NCBI GenBank assembly: GCA_016932415.1
Contig: JAFGCX010000010.1
Coordinates: forward strand, 1-64,000
DNA from: Candidatus Krumholzibacteriota bacterium
GTDB taxonomy: Bacteria; Krumholzibacteriota; Krumholzibacteriia; Krumholzibacteriales; Krumholzibacteriaceae
Length of the DNA stretch: 64,000 bases
Direction of reading: 5' to 3'
Part shown: positions 24,803-34,715 of the stretch, one piece after another
Layout: each line of letters opens with the position of its first letter
Position numbering within the stretch: position 1 is the stretch's first letter
Notes under the pieces: generated by a model
Databases searched by the model: none
The model's input: the letters and a program-made list of their open reading frames with translations, nothing else
What the model was told of the DNA's origin: nothing
Made by a program: the position numbers and the translations under genes

Positions 24803-25581
24803 CAGGAACAATGAAATTTCCCGGTAAGAAAGATCTGCTTTCTTCAGAAGGTTTCTCAGTTTTCTACGGAGAGAACGAGGCTGTCAGGAAGGTCGATATT
24901 AAGATCCCTGAAGGACTTGTGACATCGATCATCGGTCCGAGTGGTTGCGGCAAGAGCACCTTTCTGAGGGCTGTCAACAGGATGAACGACCTGATACCGG
25001 GATGCCGTGCAGAGGGGACCCTTAACCTGGAGGGGCAGGATCTTTATTCACAGGGAGTCGATGTCGTCCTTCTTCGTAAAGAGGTCGGGATGGTCTTTCA
25101 GAAGCCGAATCCTTTTCCAAAAAGCATCTTCGACAATATCGCTTTCGGTCCGAGGATCCATGGGACCAGGGACAGATCGAGACTTTCGGAGATAGTGGAA
25201 AAAAGCCTTAAGCAGGCTGCTCTATGGGATGAGGTAAAAGACCGGCTCGGTGACAATGCCCTGGGACTCTCCGGGGGACAGCAGCAGAGGCTCTGCATCG
25301 CGCGGGCCATAGCGGTAAAGCCGAAGATCCTCCTCATGGATGAACCGGCCTCAGCGCTTGATCCACGTTCTACGGCAAGGATAGAAGAACTTATCGATGA
25401 ACTGAAGGGAAACTATACGATCCTTATAGTAACGCATAACATGCAGCAGGCCGCCCGCGTCTCAGATCTGACAGCTTTCTTTTATGAAGGGGACCTGGTG
25501 GAGTTCGGGGAGACCGGCCAGATATTCACAAATCCTGATGAGCAGCAGACGGAAGATTATATAACAGGGAGATTCGGATAG
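24799..25581 (+). CDS. pstB: Phosphate ABC transporter ATPase PstB
   Basis: A 260-residue ABC ATPase with Walker [11 protein letters not shown] loop [15 protein letters not shown] (typical of PstB), signature [14 protein letters not shown], Walker [14 protein letters not shown] and switch His in [13 protein letters not shown]. The C-terminus [24 protein letters not shown] is the standard PstB ending. ATG overlaps the pstA stop by four bases. Couples ATP hydrolysis to phosphate import. Confidence 0.96.
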   Translation: MTGTMKFPGKKDLLSSEGFSVFYGENEAVRKVDIKIPEGLVTSIIGPSGCGKSTFLRAVNRMNDLIPGCRAEGTLNLEGQDLYSQGVDVVLLRKEVGMVFQKPNPFPKSIFDNIAFGPRIHGTRDRSRLSEIVEKSLKQAALWDEVKDRLGDNALGLSGGQQQRLCIARAIAVKPKILLMDEPASALDPRSTARIEELIDELKGNYTILIVTHNMQQAARVSDLTAFFYEGDLVEFGETGQIFTNPDEQQTEDYITGRFG

Positions 25582-25602
25582 AAGAATGGAGGTCGGGGCG
25601 AG

Positions 25603-26280
25603 ATGTCCAGACATATCGGCAAAGAGATAGAGAACCTGAAGAAATCGATACTTATCATAGGCACGACTGTAGAGGAAAGCCTCTCGAAAGCCGTCAAGTC
25701 TCTCGAAAAGCGAGACGCCGATCTGGCAAAGGCAGTCATCGACGGTGACATCGATATAGACAGGATGGAGGTCGAGCTTGAAGAGGACTGTCTGAAAGTA
25801 CTCGCCCTGTACCAACCCGTGGCGATCGACCTCAGATTGATCATCTCGGTCCTGAAGATCAATAACGATCTCGAAAGAGTCGGGGACCTGTCAGTGAATA
25901 TCGCCGAGAGAGCTCTCTATCTTGCCATGAGCGGCAGGGAGAAATCGCTCTATGATTTTTCTGATATGACGACGAAAGTCAGGGAAATGCTCAAAAAAAG
26001 CCTCGACGCGCTTGTGCAGGAGAGTTCCCAGCTTGCTCACGAAGTCTGCAGGATGGACGAGATCGTAGATACTTTTAACAGGGATTTTTTCCTGCGTATC
26101 CACCAGGATATAAAGGACAGGCCGGAAGATGTCGAATACCTGATACATCAGCTTTCAATATCAAGGCATCTTGAAAGGATTGCCGATCAGGCTACCAATA
26201 TCGCTGAAGATGTGATCTACATGATCGAAGGGGAGATAATCCGCCACAAGGCGGAGGATTATTTTACAGGCACCGAATAG
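25603..26280 (+). CDS. phoU: Phosphate signalling protein PhoU
   Basis: A 225-residue all-helical protein with the two-fold PhoU repeat. Metal-binding-type acidic motifs are visible in each half: DIDRMEVELEED with LKINNDLERVGDLSVNIAE in the first, and EIVDTFNRDFF with ISRHLERIADQATNIAEDVIYMIEG in the second. GGAGG precedes the ATG. The last gene of the pst operon, followed by a strong terminator. It transmits PstSCAB activity to PhoR and dampens uptake. Confidence 0.95.
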   Translation: MSRHIGKEIENLKKSILIIGTTVEESLSKAVKSLEKRDADLAKAVIDGDIDIDRMEVELEEDCLKVLALYQPVAIDLRLIISVLKINNDLERVGDLSVNIAERALYLAMSGREKSLYDFSDMTTKVREMLKKSLDALVQESSQLAHEVCRMDEIVDTFNRDFFLRIHQDIKDRPEDVEYLIHQLSISRHLERIADQATNIAEDVIYMIEGEIIRHKAEDYFTGTE

Positions 26281-26352
26281 ACTCGATGGAGGTTCCATCG
26301 CGCCGGTTGTCTGACTGGATCGGTCAGAGCGGATCAGACCTGGTGAAATAAT

Positions 26353-26390
26353 AAAAGGGAAGCTGGACTACCAGCTTCCCTTTTTATTTT
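26353..26390 (+). terminator. Intrinsic terminator of the pst-phoU operon
   Basis: A perfect 14-bp stem (26353-26366 with 26371-26384) around loop ACTA, GC-rich in the upper part and ending in a T-rich run. It lies 73 bases after the phoU stop. The A-rich 5' arm means it may also work on the opposite strand for the RRM gene. Confidence 0.9.
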
Positions 26391-26443
26391 GACCGGCGTG
26401 TGCCACCCTATCTGTAGCACCCGGTTATTATCGAGCCTGTGCT

Positions 26444-26746
26444 CTAGTATCCGCCACGGCCAAATCCGCCACGGCCGCCGCCACCGCCGCCACCGCGATT
26501 ATCGGTGCGAGGGCGCGCTTTATTGACCTTGAGTGTGCGGTCCATGAACTCTTTATCGTTCATGCTGTCGATCGCGGCCTGTGCTTCAGTGTCGTCCGGC
26601 ATTTCGACGAAGCCGAAACCCTTCGAACGGCCAGTGTCCCTGTCCGTGATAATCGTTACTGAATCAACAGAACCATGCTCTTCGAAAACTTTCCTGAGAT
26701 CGTTTTCTTCCGTATTAAAAGAAATGTTACCAACGTAGATCTTCAT
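26444..26746 (-). CDS. RRM-domain RNA-binding protein with Gly-rich tail
   Basis: A 100-residue protein consisting of one RNA recognition motif: RNP2 KIYVGNI at the start and RNP1 KGFGFVEM around residue 40. A glycine/arginine tail rich in RGG-like repeats follows. This is the small bacterial RRM family known from cyanobacterial cold-induced RNA-binding proteins. ATG at 26746 follows AGGAGG; the frame is open further upstream but without a good site. Likely an RNA chaperone. Confidence 0.9.
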   Translation of the reverse strand: MKIYVGNISFNTEENDLRKVFEEHGSVDSVTIITDRDTGRSKGFGFVEMPDDTEAQAAIDSMNDKEFMDRTLKVNKARPRTDNRGGGGGGGRGGFGRGGY

Positions 26747-27212
26747 TACAGCCTCCTGATAGGCCCTAAATAAAAATATCAACCAAACAGATATTTCTCC
26801 GGAATAGTAACAGGTCCCCTAATAGAGAAGATCAACTAGATAGGTGTCGTTCATCTTTTTCGGTCAACTGATCTAAATCCTTCCCGAATCCATCCGTTTC
26901 GGTGAGAATATAATAAAATTATTCCAGAAAACAACCACAAAATGCGATTTTTCGCAATATTTGAGGATATGAAGAAATGGCTGAAATCGGGGCGATTCAG
27001 TTGTCGTTGAATCCCGTTTTTTTGCCCCAGGAAGCCGTTGATAAAGATTTTTGGACCCTTTCCCGGGAAATTTAGATTGACTTCCGGCCTGCCGGGATTG
27101 ATTCTGTTAGTAACAGTACCGTCAAAAAGGTTGTGCTGAGTCAATGGCGGTCCGGTTTTACCGAAGACCCGTTTCACTGGGGTGGTACGGGGATGATTGT
27201 AAGGAGAGGGAA
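26747..27212. other. Intergenic region with palindromes before the KAS III-like gene
   Basis: About 470 bases between divergent genes, AT-rich on the left. No convincing reading frame. Two palindromes lie on the right side: CCGGC/GCCGG at 27084-27095 and CTGTTAGTAACAG at 27104-27116, just after a TTGACT hexamer at 27077. They could be operator sites for the ketoacyl-synthase gene; no good -10 was found. Confidence 0.35.
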
Positions 27213-28301
27213 TTGAGCGAAAGAATATATTCAGTCATCACTGGGACAGGCAGCTATATACCTTCTACGAAGATCTCAAACAAAAACTTCCTTGAAAAGG
27301 AATTTCTTGATCCGAGCGGTGAGGAATATACAAAGAATAACGATGAGATAATCGATGATTTCGGGAGAATAACCAATATAATCGAAAGACGGTATGTCAG
27401 TGATGATCTGGTCTCTTCCGATATAGCCTATTCGGCGGCGAAGAATGCTCTTGATTCTTCAGGGACAGACGGTGAGGATCTGGATTATATAATCCTCGCC
27501 CATAATTTCGGCGATGTGAAAAAAGACAGCCAGAGTCTCGATATAGTGCCGAGCCTTGCGTCGAGGGTAAAACAGAGGCTTGGAATAAAAAACCCGGACG
27601 CGGTGGCGTACGATGTAGTATTCGGATGCCCCGGGTTTCTTCAGGGGATGATCCAGGCTGATTATTTCATCCGCTCGGGCGACGCGCGAAAAGCGCTTGT
27701 GGTAGGCGTCGAAACGCTATCGAGGATCTCAGATCCGCATGACCGCGACAGCATGATCTATTCGGACGGAGCTGGAGCAGTGGTTCTCGAAGGCCATAGA
27801 AGCAGTGAACCTGCCGGTATCCTTTCACATTCTTCAAGGACGGACGCGGTCAAACAGGCGTATTACCTCAGCATGGGCAAATCAAACCGCAGCGATTTTG
27901 AAAAGAAAAGACTCTTTCTGAAGATGGACGGAAGAAGCGTCTACGAGTATGCCCTGATGACAGTGCCGAAAGTCGTAAAAAAATGCATAGATAGAATAGG
28001 ATTGAAGATAGAAGAGATCGACAAGTTCCTTTTTCACCAGGCGAACGGCAAGATGGTCGAAGCTATCCTCAAACGGGTCGCGAAGATGTACAAGGTCAAA
28101 AGCCTCCCCTCTTCTGTGATGCCGATGACGATCTCCTGGCTTGGAAACAGTTCAGTGGCTACTATACCTACGATCCTCGATCTTTTATACAAGGGTGATC
28201 TCGACGACCATAAGCTGCGCGGGGGGGATACGTATGTCATGGCTTCGGTCGGAGCCGGCATGAACGTAAATTCGCTGGTCTACAGAGTCCCTGATCTTTG
28301 A
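27213..28301 (+). CDS. 3-oxoacyl-ACP synthase III-family protein (FabH-like)
   Basis: A 362-residue thiolase-fold condensing enzyme of the KAS III type. The catalytic triad is visible: Cys139 in VVFGCPGFLQG, His275 in FLFHQANGKM and Asn312 in SWLGNSSVATIP. This is the Cys-His-Asn set of FabH and related acyl-CoA/ACP synthases. TTG 27213 follows AAGGAGAGGG with good spacing and gives a normal FabH-like N-terminus (YSVITGTGSYIPSTKI); the 23 codons upstream do not look coding. It is monocistronic, with no acyl carrier or fab genes nearby, so it may serve a specialised lipid or secondary pathway rather than bulk fatty-acid synthesis. Confidence 0.88.
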   Translation: MSERIYSVITGTGSYIPSTKISNKNFLEKEFLDPSGEEYTKNNDEIIDDFGRITNIIERRYVSDDLVSSDIAYSAAKNALDSSGTDGEDLDYIILAHNFGDVKKDSQSLDIVPSLASRVKQRLGIKNPDAVAYDVVFGCPGFLQGMIQADYFIRSGDARKALVVGVETLSRISDPHDRDSMIYSDGAGAVVLEGHRSSEPAGILSHSSRTDAVKQAYYLSMGKSNRSDFEKKRLFLKMDGRSVYEYALMTVPKVVKKCIDRIGLKIEEIDKFLFHQANGKMVEAILKRVAKMYKVKSLPSSVMPMTISWLGNSSVATIPTILDLLYKGDLDDHKLRGGDTYVMASVGAGMNVNSLVYRVPDL

Positions 28302-28311
28302 TTATCCACTT

Positions 28312-29955
28312 TCAGGGTCGATCTGGTGACAGGCGTTCGAGCGCCTTGATCGCTTCGGTTCTTTCTTCACTCCTGTCGGAATCGGATACTGATCTCCAGT
28401 GATAAAGCGCTTTATCGATCTCACCGCGGTTTTCATACCAGAGGGCGAGAAGCCTGTGGACCTCGATATTTTCAGGAAGGATCGAAAGGGCGTCTTTCCA
28501 GTAATCCTCAGCGCCGCTTTCACCGGTCTTCATCGCGACGATCCCGCGGTTCTTCAGCATGTAGGCGCGCAGATCAAGAAGCCTGGAGGGATGCTTCTTC
28601 CACATCGCGAGTCCCGTATCAAGGATATTACCCGCCTCTTCAATCTTTGCTTTCTCTATATAGAGGGCTCCGAGATTATTGTACGCTCCGTAGAACAAAG
28701 AATCGATCCTTATAGATCTGTTGAAGAACCTCGCGGCTTCTTCACTGTCGCCCCTGTCCCAGGATATTGTGGCGAGGTTATAGAAGGTGGGAGCATATTC
28801 AGGGTTAAGCGCGGCCGCTTTTCTGAACAGTGAATCAGCCTCGTCGAGGTCGCCCGCCTGAAGGGCCAGAGCACCGAGGTTATTCCATGGCACCTCCCAC
28901 TGCTGATCGGCTATAATCGCGTCCCTGTATGCTATTTTCGCCCCGGAGAGGTCATTGTCGCGTTCGAATTGTTGCGCTTTCTCGTTGAGGCTGAGCGCAA
29001 GCTGGCGGTTTCCACTGGGGCTGTTCTGCCTGAGAGAATAATAGCTGATCGACAATCCGAGGATCATCACGAAAATTACAGGCAGCATAAACCGGGGTAT
29101 ACTTCTTTTTCTTCCTGCTTCCGGAGAAAGACGAAGGCCGGCCGATTCTTTTTCCAGCAGAGTTGAAAGGGCTTCGCTGAAATCTGCGGAGTCTTCATAT
29201 CGCTCGCCTGGTTCCTTTGCCATCGCTTTATCAAGGATCTCGACCAGCCTGTCTGGAATATTTATCGAAGAGCGGTCGATCTCAATCGGTTGTTCGCTTC
29301 TTATATTGTACATCACCGCGACAGGATGTTCGCCCGGGAAAGGAAGGACTCCGGTCAGCATCTGATAGAGGACCACGCCCAGGGAAAAGATATCGCTTTT
29401 GCAGTCTGTCGCCGAGCCGCTTGCCTGCTCGGGAGACATATAGAAGACAGTTCCCATCGTACTGCCGTCGATCGATATCGTTTCGCTCGATGCCAGCCTG
29501 GCGATTCCAAAGTCCATCAGTTTTAATTTTTTGTCGGGCGAGACGATGATATTTTCCGGTTTAAGGTCCCTGTGTATGACGCCGGCGTCATGGAGTTTCT
29601 TCATGGCGCTAAGCAAGTCGATAGTCCAGCTTGCGGCCTGTTTCCATGGAAGCGGGCCCGTCTCTATGATATCCTTCAGCGTGGATCCCTCGAGAAGTTC
29701 CATCGCCATATACAATTCTCCGTCTTCTTCACCGGCGGAATAGACTGTTACTATATTTGGATGATTGATCTTCGAGCAGGCTCTTGCCTCGTGAAGGAAT
29801 CTTTTTTTCCCTTCCGGCCCCAGGTCTGTCGAGTTAAGGATCTTTATGGCGAGGTCGCGGTCGAGCGTCTCGTCGCGGGCGAGATAGACTGTTCCCATCC
29901 CTCCACGACCGATGATGCTTTTAATTTTAAAACCGCCTATTATTTCTTTATCCAT
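28312..29955 (-). CDS. Membrane Ser/Thr protein kinase with extracytoplasmic TPR domain
   Basis: A 547-residue Hanks-type kinase: Gly loop GRGGMGTVY, Lys38, catalytic HRDLKPEN (His128-Asp130) and DFG at 148-150, all intact. A single membrane helix spans about 288-307. The C-terminal part (about 320-545) is made of TPR repeats such as WEVPWNNLGALALQAGDLDEADSLFRK, so the TPRs lie outside the cytoplasm. The gene is 35 bases downstream of a FecR-domain protein on the same strand, and they probably form an operon. The substrate is unknown. Confidence 0.92.
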   Translation of the reverse strand: MDKEIIGGFKIKSIIGRGGMGTVYLARDETLDRDLAIKILNSTDLGPEGKKRFLHEARACSKINHPNIVTVYSAGEEDGELYMAMELLEGSTLKDIIETGPLPWKQAASWTIDLLSAMKKLHDAGVIHRDLKPENIIVSPDKKLKLMDFGIARLASSETISIDGSTMGTVFYMSPEQASGSATDCKSDIFSLGVVLYQMLTGVLPFPGEHPVAVMYNIRSEQPIEIDRSSINIPDRLVEILDKAMAKEPGERYEDSADFSEALSTLLEKESAGLRLSPEAGRKRSIPRFMLPVIFVMILGLSISYYSLRQNSPSGNRQLALSLNEKAQQFERDNDLSGAKIAYRDAIIADQQWEVPWNNLGALALQAGDLDEADSLFRKAAALNPEYAPTFYNLATISWDRGDSEEAARFFNRSIRIDSLFYGAYNNLGALYIEKAKIEEAGNILDTGLAMWKKHPSRLLDLRAYMLKNRGIVAMKTGESGAEDYWKDALSILPENIEVHRLLALWYENRGEIDKALYHWRSVSDSDRSEERTEAIKALERLSPDRP

Positions 29956-29990
29956 CCGGTCTGCCAGTTGTTTTTGCCATGCTTGTGAGA

Positions 29991-30941
29991 TTAATGAATT
30001 TCAAGAATCCTGTCATACTCGGCAAGGGCTTCCTCGGTGGAGCCGACTTCAGTATACAACCTCGCGAGGATCGAATGCAGGGCCATATTTCCCGGATCCT
30101 CGCCTGTCGCCATGATCGTCTCGGCTATCGCTTCTTCCGTGAGACCGTGGTCGAAAAGAAGACTTGCCCTGATAATATGATATGATGCTTTTCCCGGCAG
30201 CTGATCGAGGATGATCCTGCCGAGAGCCGTCTCTATCTCACTGTTCTCTTCCTCGGAGATGATCTCGAAAAAATTGGCTTTACTTCTAAGAGGCGGAAAC
30301 ATCAACGGATCTGTCGTTTCCAGGGTCCATGAATACGATTCTCCGCGATTAAGCCGGGGAGCGCCGGAAGGATATTCAATCCTGTCGGATCCTCTGACCT
30401 TTTCTTTCCATACGATCCCTTCATCGCTATAGAGGACCAGTAACAGTTCAGTTTCCTGATCCGGTGGATCCCATCTGAACAGTGGGTTCAGAGTACGGAT
30501 CCTTGTCTGGCCCGGTGAGATTGCCCGGAGTTCTATTTCTTTTTCGACCGATCTCAGCGCCGCTATGGAACTCGTGCCTTTGGCGTTCTTCAGTTTGAGG
30601 AAATTCTGGACGACCTTGAATCCGTCTTTTCCGATATCTGTATGTGAAGCTTCTTCTACTCTCGAGGCCTTGACCTGCATGGTGCTGTTCGGGCCGATCT
30701 CGATCCAGGTCCCGTCTTCAAAATGGATCTCCGCCTCAGAGTTTTTACCCGTCTTGACGCGGTCCCCGGCGACCAGTCCCAGGCCGAATGAGCCACTTAT
30801 CAGTTCCCCGCTGTTTTTTATGACCGTGACATCTCCAGAGAAAGAGAGAAGGATAGCTGCGGGATGATCGGGAGCTGCTCCGGCGGAAACCGATAAAAGG
30901 AAAATCGATATCACTGACAGGACAATCACGGTCTTACTCAT
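29991..30941 (-). CDS. FecR-domain exported protein with TPR-like C-terminus
   Basis: A 316-residue protein with a signal peptide (residues 1-22, cleavage near AGAA). It contains a FecR domain: GDVTVIKNSGE, LVAGDRVKTGKNSEAEIHFEDGTWIEIGPNSTM. A middle domain of unknown type follows, then helical repeats resembling TPRs (EDPGNMALHSILARLYTEVGSTEEALAEYDRIL). FecR domains outside iron transport are common in FCB-type bacteria, where they sit in periplasmic signalling or envelope proteins. Here it precedes a TPR-bearing kinase and may be its periplasmic partner. No TonB receptor or ECF sigma gene is nearby. Confidence 0.8.
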   Translation of the reverse strand: MSKTVIVLSVISIFLLSVSAGAAPDHPAAILLSFSGDVTVIKNSGELISGSFGLGLVAGDRVKTGKNSEAEIHFEDGTWIEIGPNSTMQVKASRVEEASHTDIGKDGFKVVQNFLKLKNAKGTSSIAALRSVEKEIELRAISPGQTRIRTLNPLFRWDPPDQETELLLVLYSDEGIVWKEKVRGSDRIEYPSGAPRLNRGESYSWTLETTDPLMFPPLRSKANFFEIISEEENSEIETALGRIILDQLPGKASYHIIRASLLFDHGLTEEAIAETIMATGEDPGNMALHSILARLYTEVGSTEEALAEYDRILEIH

Positions 30942-31316
30942 GATTCTACCGACCTTTCAGAAAACGTATATGATGATATTCCCCGTTTCATCGACGATTA
31001 TAAGGGATAGCTCTATATATTCAATACAAAAAGATACTTGCGAAGTTGCTGTTTTTTTTCAGGGGGCGAAATCGCAGGGTGTGATAATTGATGACCCCCG
31101 AAATCGATCAGGTCTCAAATAGTAACCCGAGGCAGGATCAGCGGATGGGGAAGATACAATTTGTTGACTGTCTTTACGGTGGTCTGGTAAAATCCGTCTG
31201 TCTTTTGCGGTGAGGGTGTGCCTGGCGACCTTCCAGGGGCAGTTTTGCGGTAACATCTCCGGAACAGGCTGTTACCCCGGCTTGATAATCATTTTTAACC
31301 GAAAGGAGCGTCTACA
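30942..31316. promoter_or_regulatory. Divergent intergenic region with a candidate promoter
   Basis: About 375 bases without a gene, between the FecR and tricorn genes, which diverge. On the plus strand TTGACT (31164-31169) and TAAAAT (31188-31193) are separated by 18 bases and could be the promoter of the tricorn gene. A GAAAGGAG site lies just before its GTG start. Nothing else was recognised. Confidence 0.35.
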
Positions 31317-34300
31317 GTGATAGCGAAGAAATCCCTGTCGCGGCTGTTTGCGTCTTTATCCTTGATCGCGGGAATGCTTTTTTTGACGATGGTGGTCCTG
31401 TCCTTTTCCCTGTCAGCCGGGGAGAAGACCAGGCCGCTTCTGAGATTTCCGGACATTCACGGGGAAATGATCGTATTCGTTTCGGGAGAGGATATATGGA
31501 TTGCCAGCACCGGGGGAGCAGCGGCTTCGCGCCTGACCGTCGATGACGGGATGGAGCGTTTTCCGAAGTTTTCTCCCGATGGGAAGATGATAGCTTTTAC
31601 CGGAGAATATGACGGTAACTCCGACGTCTATGTGATGGATTCGTCCGGTGGAGGAATAACGAGGGTGACATATCATCCGGGAGCTGATGAGGTAGTCGGG
31701 TGGCATCCGAAGTCGGGAAAGATACTTTTCAGCTCGCAACGTTCTTCTTTCAGCAGATTCTCCAGGCTATACCTGATATCTCCAGACGGGACCGGGCTGG
31801 AAGAATTGATCATGCACGAGGCGGTCCAGGGTTCGTTTTCACCGGACGGTTCCAGCATAGCGTATAACAAGGTCTCGAGGGAAAACAGGACATGGAAGAG
31901 ATACAGGGGAGGGACTGCCCAGGAGATATATCTTTTCGATTTTAAAAAGAATGAAAACCGAAAACTTACAGAGTTTGACGGTACTGACAGGATCCCGATG
32001 TGGATCGGATCGAAGATATACTTCAGTTCGGACCGGGATCGTTTCCTTAATATATATTCATACGATACGGCAAGCGGAGAGATCGTCCAGATAACGCATC
32101 ACAACGAGTATGACGTAAGGCGCCCTTCAGCGGGAACCGGCAGGATAGTCTATGAACTCGGCGGTGATATCTGGATGCTCGATCCGGTCACGGGGAAAAC
32201 AGACAGGGTCGATATCGTTATCGGTAGCGACGCTCCCGAGGCACGGCCATATATAAAAGACGTCAGTGATGATGTCACGTCAATTGACTGTTCACCGCAG
32301 GGCGAAAGGGCTCTTCTGGTCGCCAGGGGCGAAGTCTTTTCCGTACCTTCCGAACATGGAGGGACAAGGAATCTCTCCAATGATCCTGGAGCGAGGGACA
32401 AGGACGCGGTATGGTCTCCTGATGGGGGAAAAGTGGCATTCTTTTCCGACCGTAGCGGGGAGTTTCAGATCTATCTGACAAACCAGGATGGCAGCGGGGA
32501 CGATATATGTCTGACCGGATTCATTGACGGATACAGGCACACGCTTCGATGGTCACCCGATGGCAGGAAGCTCGCATTCGCCGACCAGACGCTGCGATGC
32601 TACTATATCGATATCGAGACAAAAAAGATAACAGAGGTGGACAAGGCAGAATATGAGAATGTCGATGTCTCCCTGGACCTTAAACCGATATATGATTTTA
32701 CCTGGTCGCCGGACAGCCGCTATATCGCCTACTCCAAGATGAATGCCGACGGCGTCACGCAGATCTATATTTACAATCTCGACAGTGGTAAGGCGCGCTG
32801 CGCGAGCAACGGATTATTCAACGATTTTCATCCCGCTTTCTCGAAGGATGGCAATTATCTTTTCTTCGTTTCGAACAGAAGGTTTACTCCGACATTCTGC
32901 GATTTCGAGTGGGAGATGGTCTACAAGGACGTAGCGGGTATATACTGCCTGGGACTCAAAAAGGGAGCACCTCCTCTGCTTCCTCTGAGAAGCGATGAAG
33001 TCGAAATAAAAGCTGAGGAAAAATCGAAAAAAGAAGAAAAGAAAGAGAAGGGCGACGGACTTTTCAAGATCGATTTCGAAGGTCTTGATTCGAGGATCGA
33101 GCATCTTCCTCTGCCGCCCGGCAACTACCGTCAGCTTACAGCCGGGGAAAAGGGATTATACTATCTGAACAAGGATGACGGGGATTTCAACCGTTTTGAG
33201 TTCAGGGGATTCGGCCGGCGGGACCTGTTCAGATTTTCCTGGGAATCCAGGAAGGAAGAGACGGTCATCTCGGATATCGATGATTACGCGCTTTCCTCCG
33301 GAGGAAGCAAGATCATCTATCGGCGGGGAAGCGACGCGGGGATCATAGACGCCGGTTCGACAGATTCCAAGGGCAGCGATCTTGATCTGGCTGGCCTGTC
33401 GATGCGGCTAGACCCTCTCGCTGAGTGGAAGCAGATATTTAACGAATCGTGGAGGATGGAACGGGATTATTACTACGAGCCGAACATGCATGGCGTCGAC
33501 TGGACGGCGATGAAGGCCAAGTACGGAAGGCTTCTGGACCGTGCGACCTGCAGGCAGGACATAAGTTTCATAATCGGCGAACTCATAGGGGAACTCAATA
33601 CGTCTCATACATACGTCTATGGGGGCGATTCCCGAAGGAGAGCCGAACCGGTAAATGTCGGCATGCTGGGAGTCGATTGGAAAACGGAGGATGGATCTGA
33701 ATATTACCGCTTTGGCAAAGTATACCGCGTCGCTGACTGGACGAGGGAGATAATCCCTCCCCTTTCAATCCCCGGTTCCGAGGTCGGTGATGGCGAGTAT
33801 CTTATCGCGGTGAACGGCAGGGAAGTAAAGACCGACGCGAACATATACAGTCATTTTCAGGGACTGGCAGATCGCCAGACGACCCTTCTTGTCAACGACA
33901 GACCCTCGCGCAGTGGCGCCAGGGAGTTAAAAGTGGTTCCTCTTCGAGGTGAATATACTCTGCGCTACCTCGATTGGGTGGAGGGCAACCGTCGTATTGC
34001 TGAAAAGGAATCAGGCGGGACCATAGGATATCTGCACCTGCCCGATACATACACGGGATCGACCAGGGAATTTCCCAAGTATTTTTATTCCCAGTCGAGG
34101 AAAAAGGGTATTATCGTCGACGGACGTTTCAATGCAGGCGGACTTGATCCGGCGATCTTCTATCAGCGTCTGACAAAGAAGATCCATTCATATTGGACGA
34201 GGCGATACTCACACGATCAGACAGATCCCGCTTATGCTCCGAACGCGCATCTCGCCTGCCTGACGAACAGGCAGGCGGGGTCGGGCGGGGATATGGTCCC

Positions 34301-34619
34301 GATGGAATTCCAGATGATGAAAATGGGGCCGGTGATAGGAACGAGGACATGGGGCGGGCTGGTCGGAGTGTCGATGTTTCACAGGTTGATAGACGGGGGA
34401 GGGTTGACAGCTCCCGATTACCGTATCTATGATAGCGAGGGTAAATGGATCGTCGAGAACGAAGGGGTGACTCCCGATATTGAGATCGACCTCGATCCGG
34501 TCGAAATGGCCAGGGGATACGACGCTCAGCTTATGAAAGCGATCGAAGTCCTTAAGAAAAAGATAGAGGAAGATCCCAGACCGTGGCCCAGGCACGATCC
34601 GTTCAAGATCGACAGATAG
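31317..34619 (+). CDS. Tricorn-family S41 protease, exported
   Basis: An 1100-residue homologue of archaeal tricorn protease. Domain order: signal peptide or membrane anchor (about 1-34), two beta-propellers built of WD40/TolB-like PDGK...AF repeats (about 40-640), a charged Lys/Glu linker (about 560-590), a core with PDZ (around 790-880) and the S41 catalytic fold. The catalytic tetrad can be placed: Ser763-His764 in NTSHTYVY, nucleophile Ser989 in AGSGGDM and Glu1049 in VENEGVTPD, close to tricorn S745, H746, S965 and E1023. GTG start. Unlike the cytosolic archaeal enzyme, this one appears to act in the periplasm, degrading peptides. Confidence 0.93.
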   Translation: MIAKKSLSRLFASLSLIAGMLFLTMVVLSFSLSAGEKTRPLLRFPDIHGEMIVFVSGEDIWIASTGGAAASRLTVDDGMERFPKFSPDGKMIAFTGEYDGNSDVYVMDSSGGGITRVTYHPGADEVVGWHPKSGKILFSSQRSSFSRFSRLYLISPDGTGLEELIMHEAVQGSFSPDGSSIAYNKVSRENRTWKRYRGGTAQEIYLFDFKKNENRKLTEFDGTDRIPMWIGSKIYFSSDRDRFLNIYSYDTASGEIVQITHHNEYDVRRPSAGTGRIVYELGGDIWMLDPVTGKTDRVDIVIGSDAPEARPYIKDVSDDVTSIDCSPQGERALLVARGEVFSVPSEHGGTRNLSNDPGARDKDAVWSPDGGKVAFFSDRSGEFQIYLTNQDGSGDDICLTGFIDGYRHTLRWSPDGRKLAFADQTLRCYYIDIETKKITEVDKAEYENVDVSLDLKPIYDFTWSPDSRYIAYSKMNADGVTQIYIYNLDSGKARCASNGLFNDFHPAFSKDGNYLFFVSNRRFTPTFCDFEWEMVYKDVAGIYCLGLKKGAPPLLPLRSDEVEIKAEEKSKKEEKKEKGDGLFKIDFEGLDSRIEHLPLPPGNYRQLTAGEKGLYYLNKDDGDFNRFEFRGFGRRDLFRFSWESRKEETVISDIDDYALSSGGSKIIYRRGSDAGIIDAGSTDSKGSDLDLAGLSMRLDPLAEWKQIFNESWRMERDYYYEPNMHGVDWTAMKAKYGRLLDRATCRQDISFIIGELIGELNTSHTYVYGGDSRRRAEPVNVGMLGVDWKTEDGSEYYRFGKVYRVADWTREIIPPLSIPGSEVGDGEYLIAVNGREVKTDANIYSHFQGLADRQTTLLVNDRPSRSGARELKVVPLRGEYTLRYLDWVEGNRRIAEKESGGTIGYLHLPDTYTGSTREFPKYFYSQSRKKGIIVDGRFNAGGLDPAIFYQRLTKKIHSYWTRRYSHDQTDPAYAPNAHLACLTNRQAGSGGDMVPMEFQMMKMGPVIGTRTWGGLVGVSMFHRLIDGGGLTAPDYRIYDSEGKWIVENEGVTPDIEIDLDPVEMARGYDAQLMKAIEVLKKKIEEDPRPWPRHDPFKIDR

Positions 34620-34630
34620 CGAAAATACAA

Positions 34631-34677
34631 GGCAGGGAGGCTTCCGGGTTGAATTCCGATCCGGAAGCTTCCCTGCC
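34631..34677. terminator. Long hairpin between convergent genes
   Basis: Arms 34631-34647 and 34661-34677 pair over 17 bp with a single G-T pair and a 13-base loop. It lies between the tricorn and NIF3-like stops and may end transcription from both sides, although neither strand has a long T run. Confidence 0.6.
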
Positions 34678-34715
34678 AGACCACCTGCCGGAATCGAAAC
34701 GATAGAGAAGTCCTT

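Noticed and set aside
26851-27177. A 108-codon minus-strand frame in the gap upstream of the KAS III-like gene
   Set aside because: No ribosome binding site, no family-like motif and AT-driven composition; more likely non-coding.
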